Positions 14,697-22,391 of a DNA stretch of 64,000 nt are shown in pieces. Position 1 is the stretch's first letter; each line of letters opens with the position of its first letter. The translations under genes and the position numbers were made by a program. This DNA comes from RGIG6353 sp045653035 (GTDB taxonomy: Bacteria > Bacillota > Clostridia > Oscillospirales > SIG627), in contig JAZOLO010000016.1 in the NCBI GenBank assembly GCA_045653035.1, positions 186,001-250,000 of the forward strand, given 5' to 3'. The notes below the pieces were generated by a model that worked only from the letters and a program-made list of their open reading frames with translations, was not told the origin of the DNA and did not search any database.

Positions 14697-16499
14697 TCAC
14701 ATTTTTGTCAATAGGTCAACGTTCATATTTACAAAATTTTCAAGCTCCGCTTCACTGAGCGTTCTGTGCGAAATGAGAGCAAGCATGTAAACTTCCTTCG
14801 CAAGACTCTTTGCCATATCACGCTTGTCGGGCGTGGCAAGGAGTGAGGAGATTTTTTCAACAAGCGGGTTTTTTACATTTACAACAAGCTTTTCGGGCAC
14901 CTCGTCTATCGGCATATCGCCTATTCTGTAAAGCTTCATCATATCGGAAAAACGCCTGTTCTGCTCGTCGAGAGTTATCATCGCAGGAGTGCCCTCGTTT
15001 TTGAGAGCAGTAAAGGAAATCTCTGTATTCTCCTTTTCTATTGCTTCGCGGAATAACTCCTTCAAAACCTCGTTTTCGCAAGTTTCACTCTCGGATTTAA
15101 GAGAGGAGGCAATATCTGAGTCACATCTTACGAATTTCACGTCCTTGTTTTCGTTTTCAAGGTGTGTGATGAACTGGGAGTCAATTATGGAGTCAAGAAG
15201 AAGCACGTCTATCTCCTCGTCTCTCAAAAGTGAAATATAACGGGACTGCTGTACCTTGTCGGTGGCGTAAACAACCTTGCCCGCCTCCTTGGTGTTCTTT
15301 TCGGTGTACTCCTTGAGGGTTACATAGCCACCGTCAGTCTTTTTGTATATAACAGACTCCTTTACTCTATCAAGGAATTTCTTGTCACGCATACAGCCGT
15401 ATTCAACAAAGGGCTTCAGGTCGTCCCACATCTTTTCGTATGTTTCACGCTCGGTGTTAAAGAGGGAGTTTATCTTATCCGCAACCTTCTTTACAATGTG
15501 AGCAGAAATTTTCGATACGTATCCGCTGTTTTGGAGATATGAGCGTGACACGTTGAGGGGAAGCTCGGGGCAGTCAAGAACACCTTTCATTGTTAGAAGA
15601 TACTCGGGAATTACCTCCTTGATATTGTCGGCAACAAACACCTGATTGTAGTAAAGCTTTACCTGACCCTCCATATTGGAAAACTCGTGAGAGGGCTTCG
15701 GGAAGAAAAGTATACCCTTGAAATTGAGAGGGTAATCGGCGTTGATATGAATATAGAAGAGAGGGTCCTGAAAATCCCCGAACACTTTGCGGTAAAACTC
15801 GTGATACTCCTCTGCCTTACATTCCGAAGGATTTTTCAGCCACAGGGGATTTGTTTCGTTGATGGGCTTGTCCTCACCGCCAAGATAAATCTCAGTAGGC
15901 ATAAATGCACAGTATTTGTCAAGAATAGAAGTGATGGCTTCTTTTTTGAGAAATTCTTTTTCTTCATCCGTTATATGAAGAATAATGTCTGTGCCGCGTT
16001 CTGTTCTGTCTGAAGGCTCCATCTCATATTCTCCAAGCTCGTTACAGGTCCAGTGAACGGCAGGGGCAGAGGTAAAGGACTTGGTGATTATCTCTACCTT
16101 GTCTGCAACCATGAACGCCGAATAGAAGCCTAGACCGAAATGACCGATAATACCGCTGTCATCACTTTCCTTTTCGTACTTCTCGATAAATTCAAGAGCA
16201 CCTGAAAGGGCTATCTGGTTGATATAACGCTCAACCTCCTCCTCACTCATACCGATACCGTTATCTTTTACCGTGAGAGTCTTTTCATCTTCGTTCAGAA
16301 TAACCTCAATTTTATATCCTTTGCCGTCATCAACAGCTTCAGAAAGGGATATAAGTCTTTTCATCTTCGTTATAGCGTCACTTGCATTTGATACAAGCTC
16401 TCGAAGAAATATTTCCTTATCCGAATAAAGCCAACGCTTTATGATAGGGAATATATGCTCTGTTTGAACTGAAATACCGCCTTTTTTGATATTGCTCAT
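14697..16499 (-). CDS. htpG: Hsp90-family molecular chaperone HtpG
   Basis: A 600-residue protein, slightly short of the usual 620-630. It has the GHKL ATPase N-terminus (ELVSNASDAITKM, TVKDNGIGM, GHFGLGFYSAF), the middle domain that contacts clients (MKGVLDCPELPLNVSRSYLQ) and a C-terminal dimerisation part. It helps refold and maintain proteins under stress in the cytoplasm. Translation starts at the ATG after AAAGGAGAAAAT. The promoter region carries a perfect CIRCE element, so repression by HrcA is likely. Confidence 0.96.
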   Translation of the reverse strand: MSNIKKGGISVQTEHIFPIIKRWLYSDKEIFLRELVSNASDAITKMKRLISLSEAVDDGKGYKIEVILNEDEKTLTVKDNGIGMSEEEVERYINQIALSGALEFIEKYEKESDDSGIIGHFGLGFYSAFMVADKVEIITKSFTSAPAVHWTCNELGEYEMEPSDRTERGTDIILHITDEEKEFLKKEAITSILDKYCAFMPTEIYLGGEDKPINETNPLWLKNPSECKAEEYHEFYRKVFGDFQDPLFYIHINADYPLNFKGILFFPKPSHEFSNMEGQVKLYYNQVFVADNIKEVIPEYLLTMKGVLDCPELPLNVSRSYLQNSGYVSKISAHIVKKVADKINSLFNTERETYEKMWDDLKPFVEYGCMRDKKFLDRVKESVIYKKTDGGYVTLKEYTEKNTKEAGKVVYATDKVQQSRYISLLRDEEIDVLLLDSIIDSQFITHLENENKDVKFVRCDSDIASSLKSESETCENEVLKELFREAIEKENTEISFTALKNEGTPAMITLDEQNRRFSDMMKLYRIGDMPIDEVPEKLVVNVKNPLVEKISSLLATPDKRDMAKSLAKEVYMLALISHRTLSEAELENFVNMNVDLLTKM

Positions 16500-16636
16500 A
16501 ATATTTTCTCCTTTTCTTTAGGGCTTGAAAAAATCTCGTGATACTTCGCTAATTGCTCATAAGCCTTCGTCTTGCTTTATCGCTTATGCCTCGTCTTGCG
16601 AAAAATTTCTTCGCCCTTATTTGCATTTATGCTTAT
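16500..16636 (-). other. Structured 5' leader of htpG
   Basis: The leader is about 135 bases long. On the minus strand it contains CATAAGC / GCTTATG (7 bp), closing GGGC / GCCC pairs and two copies of GCAAGACGA. It may be only a dispersed repeat, or it may form a fold that influences translation. No known RNA family was recognised. Confidence 0.35.
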
Positions 16637-16664
16637 ATTTTATCACTAAATTCCCGTTTGTCAA
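16637..16664 (-). promoter_or_regulatory. Promoter of htpG
   Basis: On the minus strand TTGACA (16659-16664), a 16-base spacer and TAAAAT (16637-16642). The CIRCE operator ends eight bases upstream of the -35 box. Confidence 0.75.
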
Positions 16665-16672
16665 GTTGATTT

Positions 16673-16699
16673 TTAGCACTCATTGTAAGAGAGTGCTAA
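16673..16699. promoter_or_regulatory. CIRCE element (HrcA operator)
   Basis: TTAGCACTC, nine bases, then GAGTGCTAA: identical to the CIRCE consensus. It lies between htpG (minus) and the rpsO promoter (plus) and is closest to the htpG promoter. Confidence 0.95.
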
Positions 16700-16750
16700 A
16701 AAATCTGTAAACTTTTTATGAACAATGGTAAGTTTTTTTACAAAAAAGGG

Positions 16751-16779
16751 TTTACATATCTTGAATGGTATGATATAAT
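16751..16779 (+). promoter_or_regulatory. Promoter of rpsO
   Basis: TTTACA, a 17-base spacer and TATAAT, about 105 bases before the rpsO start. Confidence 0.8.
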
Positions 16780-16799
16780 GTGCTGTACTGCAAAGGTAT

Positions 16800-16880
16800 G
16801 ACCGTTGCTCAGTTACGGCGTTTTTATTCTGACAGGCTCAGGATTTCACCGGACCGCAACCGAGTTACGGCGAAAAAATT
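16800..16880 (+). promoter_or_regulatory. rpsO leader with duplicated AGTTACGGCG, possible S15 autoregulatory site
   Basis: The leader contains a near-direct repeat, ACCGTTGCTCAGTTACGGCG and ACCGCAACCGAGTTACGGCG, and GTTGC can pair with GCAAC across it. S15 commonly represses its own synthesis by binding its leader, but the structures differ between lineages. Assignment here rests on position only. Confidence 0.4.
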
Positions 16881-16895
16881 ATGGAGGTGAACATA

Positions 16896-17159
16896 ATGCA
16901 GAAAGAATTGAAGCAGAGTATCATTGAGAGCTATCGCACCAATGAGAAGGACACTGGATCTCCTGAGGTACAGATTGCTATTCTCACCAGCAGAATTAAC
17001 AATCTTACAGAGCATTTGAAAAAGAATGACAAGGATCATCACAGCCGTCGCGGACTTCTTAAGATGGTAGGTCACAGAAGAAACCTTCTTGCATATTTGC
17101 AGAAGAAGGATATCAACCGTTACCGTGATATCATCGAAAAGCTTGGTTTGAGAAAGTAA
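16896..17159 (+). CDS. rpsO: 30S ribosomal protein S15
   Basis: An 87-residue S15 (YRTNEKDTGSPEVQIAILT, HHSRRGLLKMVGHRRNLLAYL). It binds the 16S three-way junction and starts platform assembly. The start is the second ATG, six bases after GGAGGTG; the first in-frame ATG overlaps the Shine-Dalgarno sequence itself. It is followed by pnp, a conserved arrangement. Confidence 0.97.
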   Translation: MQKELKQSIIESYRTNEKDTGSPEVQIAILTSRINNLTEHLKKNDKDHHSRRGLLKMVGHRRNLLAYLQKKDINRYRDIIEKLGLRK

Positions 17160-17175
17160 ACCGAGTTCAGGTTTT

Positions 17176-17210
17176 TCTCCACGCAAGGAGTGTCTTCTTG
17201 CGTGGGGAAT
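17176..17210 (+). terminator. Hairpin between rpsO and pnp
   Basis: Nine-base-pair stem CCACGCAAG / CTTGCGTGG with a nine-base loop. The following T run is weak, so it is probably a leaky terminator or a processing site. Confidence 0.55.
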
Positions 17211-17250
17211 TCTTGTAAAAAAGCAAAATAAGCACCTCGGTGCATCATCC

Positions 17251-17304
17251 GATTAGCACGAAATAAAGTGCCGAAATTGTTCGACTTTTTATTTTATGCT
17301 AATC
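17251..17304 (+). promoter_or_regulatory. Long leader hairpin upstream of pnp
   Basis: GATTAGCA pairs with TGCTAATC. Inside it AAATAAA pairs with TTTATTT, GT with AC, and CGAA with TTCG, giving a nearly continuous 54-base stem-loop. It ends 39 bases before the pnp start. In Escherichia coli a comparable pnp leader hairpin is cut by RNase III and lets PNPase control its own mRNA; the same role here is inferred. Confidence 0.6.
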
Positions 17305-17343
17305 TGTACCGAGAGTGCCGTGATAAAGAAAGGAATAAAAGAA

Positions 17344-19476
17344 ATGTTTGAGAACTTCAAAACGTTCAGCTGCGAAATCGCAGGCAGACCTCTCGTTGTA
17401 GAGACAGGAAAAATCGCACAGCTCGCAAACGGCTCAGCCCTTGTAAGATACGGTGACACCACCATTCTTGCAACAGCAACAGCCTCCGCTAAGCCTCGTG
17501 ACGGTATCGACTTTCTTCCTCTTTCAGTAGACTTTGAAGAAAGACTTTACTCGGTAGGTAAGATACCCGGCTCCTTTTTAAAGAGAGAGGGCAGACCCAC
17601 GGAAAAGGCTATCCTTACCTCACGTGTTATCGACCGTCCCGTTCGTCCTCTTTTCCCCAAGGATTTGAGAAACGACGTATGTCTCTCCCTTACAGTTATG
17701 TCGGTTGACCCCGATTGCTCTCCCGAAATTACCGCAATGATTGGTGCATCTATTGCACTTTCTATATCCGATATTCCGTGGAACGGACCTATCGCAGGTA
17801 CTTTTGTAGGACTTGTTGACGGCGAATTCGTTATGAACCCCACAAAGGCACAGCGTGAAAAGAGCCTCCTCGAGCTTACAGTTGCTTCCTCTGCAAAGAA
17901 GGTTGTAATGATTGAAGCAGGTGCTAAGGAAGTTTCCGACAAGGATATGTACGACGCTATTATGGCGGCTCACAAGGTTAACTGCGAGATAGTTGAATTT
18001 ATCAACTCTATTGTCGCAGAAATCGGTAAGCCCAAGTTTGAATATCCCTCTTGCGAGGTTGACCACGACCTCTTTGAAGCTATCAAGGCTTACGCTATGG
18101 AAGCGGTTCAGGGAGCTCTTGATACCGACGACAAGACTGTTCGTGATGACAGACTTCAGGTAGTATATGCCGACGTATTCGATCATTTCGGAGAAATCTA
18201 TCCCGAAATGGACGATGCTATCACTGCACAGATTAACGAGTGTATGTACAAGCTCCAGAAGTACGTTGTAAGACGTTGGCTTCTCGACGATGAAAAGCGT
18301 GTTGATGGCAGACGTATGGACCAGATGAGACCTCTTGCAGCAGAAGTAGGACTTCTCCAGAGAACTCACGGATCGGGTATGTTCACAAGAGGACAGACTC
18401 AGGTTCTCAGCGTTGCAACCCACGGCTCGGTAACAGACCAGCAGATGCTTGACGGTATTGAGGACGAGGAATTCAAGAGATATATGCACCACTACAATAT
18501 GCCCGCTTACTCAGTAGGCGAGGCAAAGTCATCAAGAGGCCCCGGCAGACGTGAAATTGGTCCCGGTGCACTTGCAGAAAGAGCTCTTGAGCCCGTTGTT
18601 CCCTCAGTTGAGGAATTCCCTTATGCAATTCGTCTTGTATCCGAGGTTGTTTCCACTAACGGCTCTACCTCACAGGCTTCTATCTGCGGTTCAACTCTTG
18701 CACTCATGGATGCAGGCGTTCCGATTAAGGCTCCCGTTGCAGGTATCTCCTGCGGTCTTATCACAGAGGATGACAGATGGATGACCATGATTGACATTCA
18801 GGGTCTTGAAGACTTCTTCGGCGATATGGACTTCAAGGTAGCAGGTACTAAGGAAGGTATCACCGCTATTCAGATGGACCTCAAGATTGACGGTCTTACA
18901 CCTGAAATTATCAAGAACGCTCTTGAAACTACTCACGTTGCAAGAAACCACATTATCGACGAGGTAATTCTCAAGGCAATTGACGCACCCCGTGCAGACG
19001 TTTCCAAGTGGGCACCCAAGATGATTACCACCAAGATTGACCCCGAAAAGATTAGCGAGGTTATCGGTAAGGGCGGTAAGGTTATTCAGAAGATTTGTGC
19101 AGATACAGGTGCTAAGGTTGATATCGAGGACGACGGAAGCATCTTCATTGCAGCAGTTGATAAGGATGCGGCTTATAAGGCTCTTGATATGATTAACGCA
19201 ATAGCCCTTGACCCTGTTGTAGGTACTGTTTACACAGGTACTGTTACAAGACTTATGACCTTCGGTGCATTCGTTGAATTTGCACCCGGCAAGGAAGGAC
19301 TTGTTCACATCTCCAAGCTTGATAAAAAGAGAGTAGAAAAGGTTGAGGACGTTGTAAACGTTGGCGACGTAATCAAGGTTAAGCTTATCGAAATAGACGA
19401 TAAGGGAAGAATTAACCTCTCTCGCAAGGATGCCCTTGAAGAAGTAGAAAAAGAAGCAGAAAAGACAGAAGAATAA
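17344..19476 (+). CDS. pnp: Polyribonucleotide nucleotidyltransferase (PNPase)
   Basis: A 710-residue enzyme. It holds two RNase PH domains (GRPLVVETGKIAQLANGSAL; second core with GSGMFTRGQTQVLSV and GDMDFKVAGT), an all-helical linker, a KH domain (VIGKGGKVIQKI, about residue 575) and an S1 domain (YTGTVTRLMTFGAFVEF) with an acidic tail. It degrades RNA 3'-5' by phosphorolysis as a trimer. The start is the ATG after AAAGGAATAAAAGAA; the in-frame ATG 48 bases upstream is inside the leader hairpin. Confidence 0.97.
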   Translation: MFENFKTFSCEIAGRPLVVETGKIAQLANGSALVRYGDTTILATATASAKPRDGIDFLPLSVDFEERLYSVGKIPGSFLKREGRPTEKAILTSRVIDRPVRPLFPKDLRNDVCLSLTVMSVDPDCSPEITAMIGASIALSISDIPWNGPIAGTFVGLVDGEFVMNPTKAQREKSLLELTVASSAKKVVMIEAGAKEVSDKDMYDAIMAAHKVNCEIVEFINSIVAEIGKPKFEYPSCEVDHDLFEAIKAYAMEAVQGALDTDDKTVRDDRLQVVYADVFDHFGEIYPEMDDAITAQINECMYKLQKYVVRRWLLDDEKRVDGRRMDQMRPLAAEVGLLQRTHGSGMFTRGQTQVLSVATHGSVTDQQMLDGIEDEEFKRYMHHYNMPAYSVGEAKSSRGPGRREIGPGALAERALEPVVPSVEEFPYAIRLVSEVVSTNGSTSQASICGSTLALMDAGVPIKAPVAGISCGLITEDDRWMTMIDIQGLEDFFGDMDFKVAGTKEGITAIQMDLKIDGLTPEIIKNALETTHVARNHIIDEVILKAIDAPRADVSKWAPKMITTKIDPEKISEVIGKGGKVIQKICADTGAKVDIEDDGSIFIAAVDKDAAYKALDMINAIALDPVVGTVYTGTVTRLMTFGAFVEFAPGKEGLVHISKLDKKRVEKVEDVVNVGDVIKVKLIEIDDKGRINLSRKDALEEVEKEAEKTEE

Positions 19477-19484
19477 GATTTTTA

Positions 19485-19568
19485 TGAGGGAATGCTTTTT
19501 GAAAAAGCATTCCCTCAAACTCCCTTGAAAACAATAACAAAACCCGCACACAGTGCGGGTTTATTTTT
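19485..19568 (+). terminator. Double hairpin terminator after pnp
   Basis: The first hairpin is TGAGGGAATGCTTTTT / AAAAAGCATTCCCTCA, of the dispersed CTTTT-type family. The second is ACCCGCAC / GTGCGGGT with a three-base loop and TTTATTTT (19542-19568). The second also serves the convergent gene that ends just beyond. Confidence 0.85.
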
Positions 19569-19574
19569 ACTTAT

Positions 19575-20486
19575 TTAAGGCTTATAGTATTCTTTTCTCA
19601 TATACTCGGTTAATGCATTGTATTTAATTATTATGAGTGCAAAGCCTATTGTTGACAATGCACTGCACCAGCTTGAAAGAGTTCCTGAAAACAATGCACC
19701 GAATACTTGAATTCCTCCCGAAATAAACAGCATAACTGTTACAAAGTTTGACATGCCAAGAGCAGGATACATTGATTGAACAGAATATGTAAAGCAGTGA
19801 ATCATATCATTGATGCTTTTTAGATAGTATATTCTTACACCAAGTAACGCAAAAACAATAGCTATTAAAACAAAGAAGAAAAATGTTGGTGCATACATTT
19901 CATCACTTATAATGCCAATCATAACAGAAAATACGCTTATAATTCCAAAAACAGTTAACACGATATCAATAATGTTAAGAATTTTTATGGCTGTAAATCC
20001 TCCCGTTACTAGTGTATCGCTTCTTTTATTAAATGCACTGTAAATAGTTATCCATAACACTGCACACGTAATAATACTTGGAAGCATAAAAATTATCGTA
20101 ATTCCTACAAGAAAGTCCTCGAAAATATCAATAACTGCATCTGCTTCTTCTTCAATAAACTCAGAAAATCCAGAAGAACCCATAAGCTCGTCTATGTATT
20201 CAAGGGTATCTATACCTGTGTCACCGGCAGTTGAAATTGTGGTAACTATGGATAAAGTCATTAAAATTACGGTTATAAGCACAAGAGGGGAAATAACAAA
20301 TTTTTTTATCTCATTTAGAACACCGTTCTCAGAAAGCTTTGCTTTTCCTGATAAATTTGATAAAGCATCCATAATAGAGGGTGCTTCCTTTTGTGTACTT
20401 GTAGACGTACCATCAAGCTTTTCACCGCAGCCTGTACAAAAGATTGAGTCATCTTTGTTTTCTTTTCCGCATTTTGAGCAATACAT
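19575..20486 (-). CDS. Zinc-ribbon multi-pass membrane protein
   Basis: A 303-residue protein. Residues 1-25 are a double CxxC zinc ribbon (CSKCGKE, CTGCGEKL). From residue 60 on there are about six hydrophobic helices with an acidic extracytoplasmic loop after the first. No enzymatic motif is visible. Such zinc-ribbon/TM proteins are common in Clostridia and unassigned. It is the last gene of a three-gene operon with two lipoproteins, 17 bases after the preceding one, so a shared envelope function is likely. Confidence 0.6.
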   Translation of the reverse strand: MYCSKCGKENKDDSIFCTGCGEKLDGTSTSTQKEAPSIMDALSNLSGKAKLSENGVLNEIKKFVISPLVLITVILMTLSIVTTISTAGDTGIDTLEYIDELMGSSGFSEFIEEEADAVIDIFEDFLVGITIIFMLPSIITCAVLWITIYSAFNKRSDTLVTGGFTAIKILNIIDIVLTVFGIISVFSVMIGIISDEMYAPTFFFFVLIAIVFALLGVRIYYLKSINDMIHCFTYSVQSMYPALGMSNFVTVMLFISGGIQVFGALFSGTLSSWCSALSTIGFALIIIKYNALTEYMRKEYYKP

Positions 20487-20503
20487 ATTTTTCTCCTTTA
20501 TTT

Positions 20504-21304
20504 TTAATAAACTGTAATATCATCTAAAATATTTTCACACTTGAAAATGTAATTTTGATGCTCGTACGTGTATGAAACGTATGTGTTTTCAGAATCAAAA
20601 TATACGTCTGTAATTGAATTTTTGCCAGAGCGTTCAAGGTAAGGCACTGTCATAGTGTAGGGAAGTGTGTCTGTGTTTTTTGCATTTATTTCTCTTGTTA
20701 AGGTGGTTTTTGAAATGCCTAGCACATCAAGATAATCTGAATAGTTGAGAACCTTGTCGTTTTCTATATCATAGTGATATATAAGGTAACTTTCTTCGTA
20801 TTCTCCATATTGCCAACCGTATGTGTAGTCAATAAGAATTGAAAGAATGTTCTCGTGGCGATGGTATTCATATTTTATAGTCCAAAAATCTCCACCCTCT
20901 TCGTTTTGTTCAAGCTTTCTTACAATGGGGTAAAATTTTTCATAAATTTCTTTGTTAAGCTCGTATACCTCGTCTGTTTCAAAATTTATTTTAGGTACAT
21001 ATATTTCATGATATCTGTTCCTAAAAGAGTCATCACCCGTTATTATCGGAGAAATTGCTTTTGTGTAGCAAATGGCATCCTCTACCAAAACCGAAGGTTC
21101 CTTTTCTTCCTCTTGATAATAGCCTGAATAATCACCGCTGTTTATTCTTTCTACTTCTTCCATAACAAGCTCAAATGTTTCTGAATCGATGACGACAGGC
21201 TCCTTTTTTACAAGAAAATCGGGAAGCTGTTCTACATTTATTTCGCCACAGCTTGCGAGAAGCACTGAGTTTAGCATGAGAATTAAAATTAACAGTTTTT
21301 TCAT
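20504..21304 (-). CDS. Lipoprotein, possible DUF3298/RsiV-like C-terminal domain
   Basis: A 266-residue secreted lipoprotein with lipobox LASC, which puts the lipidated cysteine at residue 19. An acidic linker containing a run of Glu follows. The C-terminal half (KVLNYSDYLDV, LTREINAKN, VYFDSENTYVSY) resembles the beta-rich DUF3298 domain found in anti-sigma and peptidoglycan-deacetylase-associated proteins. That match is by memory of the pattern and is tentative. It is the middle gene of the 22.3-19.6 kb operon. Confidence 0.55.
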   Translation of the reverse strand: MKKLLILILMLNSVLLASCGEINVEQLPDFLVKKEPVVIDSETFELVMEEVERINSGDYSGYYQEEEKEPSVLVEDAICYTKAISPIITGDDSFRNRYHEIYVPKINFETDEVYELNKEIYEKFYPIVRKLEQNEEGGDFWTIKYEYHRHENILSILIDYTYGWQYGEYEESYLIYHYDIENDKVLNYSDYLDVLGISKTTLTREINAKNTDTLPYTMTVPYLERSGKNSITDVYFDSENTYVSYTYEHQNYIFKCENILDDITVY

Positions 21305-21322
21305 TGCTTTTCTTATTCCTTT

Positions 21323-22324
21323 TTAATCATCTAATTTGATTATATCCGGTTCTATATCACTCCAAGGCTTGTAAATAAACATACGTTCATCAGCTATGCT
21401 AATTGTGCAAAAATAACTGCGACCTTCGGCTTCTTCGTGATATATGTTTTCTAAATTTCCTTGTAAATCAATTGAATAAATATCTATTATGGAATTCTTA
21501 TGTGAGTCATATCTTGTGACACAAATAAAGAATGTATCTTTATAGAAATTTATGTTTCTGTAAGACGCTCTATCGTATATATCTGTATTTTCGGGAAAAA
21601 CAGAAAGCTTTCCTGTTTCTTTATTTAAGCGGTACAATTGGGAATGGTTGTCCTTTGAACCTTCTAAATAAATATAATCGCCTAATACGAATTTTACATA
21701 AACCTTAAATTCACTCACTTCGGGATAATTTTTTATGATTTTTCCGCTCATTGATACAAGCTTTAGCCCATAGTCAGATATTTCTGTTGTATAAACTCCG
21801 TCAGAGGTAATAAGCCTTGCCGAGCGAATTTGAGTGTCTTTAACTTTTCCGTATCTATCAACGCTTAACAAATTGTCATCATCTACTATAAAATAGTACT
21901 TGCCGTTTATTATATTGCTTCCCCAAACGGATGACTCCACAGATGAAGGCTGCTTATAAACCACTTTTTTCTCTTTGCTCTCCAAATCAATTTGAACTAT
22001 CGTACTTTCATCGTATCCCTCCTCATTGGTTATATATTCAACACAGTAAAGGGTGTTATTTATTATTCCCATATCGGAGTAACGCCCGCTTATAATAAGC
22101 TCATGTTCCCCTTCGGTATTATACTTGTAAATACCATGATTTTCTTTAGAATAATAAATATCGTTCTCTTTAGAGACTACATACCCCCAATTTGCAAAAT
22201 TTGCTTGTATCGAGCTGTTTTCTTTATCGTCAACAACTTTTTCTTTTTTTATATCTGTTTTTTCTATGCAAGAAGTAAGTAAAATTAACAGTGATAAAAG
22301 CAGAAGTAAATATCGTTTTTTCAT
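21323..22324 (-). CDS. Lipoprotein with beta-propeller-like repeats (DUF5050-like)
   Basis: A 333-residue protein with a signal peptide and lipobox LTSC (cysteine at residue 19). The mature part is a series of blades of about 45 residues with motifs like NDIYYSKENHGIYKYNTEG and GDYIYLEGSKDNHSQLYRLN. That pattern is typical of DUF5050 and other cell-surface propellers, which mediate binding and have no known catalysis. It is the first gene of the three-gene operon and starts after an A-rich ribosome binding region. Confidence 0.6.
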   Translation of the reverse strand: MKKRYLLLLLSLLILLTSCIEKTDIKKEKVVDDKENSSIQANFANWGYVVSKENDIYYSKENHGIYKYNTEGEHELIISGRYSDMGIINNTLYCVEYITNEEGYDESTIVQIDLESKEKKVVYKQPSSVESSVWGSNIINGKYYFIVDDDNLLSVDRYGKVKDTQIRSARLITSDGVYTTEISDYGLKLVSMSGKIIKNYPEVSEFKVYVKFVLGDYIYLEGSKDNHSQLYRLNKETGKLSVFPENTDIYDRASYRNINFYKDTFFICVTRYDSHKNSIIDIYSIDLQGNLENIYHEEAEGRSYFCTISIADERMFIYKPWSDIEPDIIKLDD

Positions 22325-22350
22325 CGTTTTTCTCTCTTTATCAGTTTTGT

Positions 22351-22383
22351 CAGGATATGCACCCTTTTCAAGTGCATATCCTG
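22351..22383 (-). terminator. Hairpin after the large SLH hydrolase gene
   Basis: A perfect 12-bp stem (CAGGATATGCAC / GTGCATATCCTG) lies nine bases after the stop codon. No U-tract follows, so termination may be inefficient or the hairpin may stabilise the mRNA 3' end. Confidence 0.5.
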
Positions 22384-22391
22384 CAGCTTGT

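Noticed and set aside
17620..18492. Long minus-strand frame of 290 codons opposite pnp
   Set aside because: It is antisense to a well-conserved gene; it is Ser/Cys/Val-rich, with no ribosome binding site and no recognisable motif.
18691..19551. Second long minus-strand frame (286 codons) opposite the end of pnp
   Set aside because: Shadow of pnp codon usage; the sequence is full of Cys and Asn with no family resemblance.
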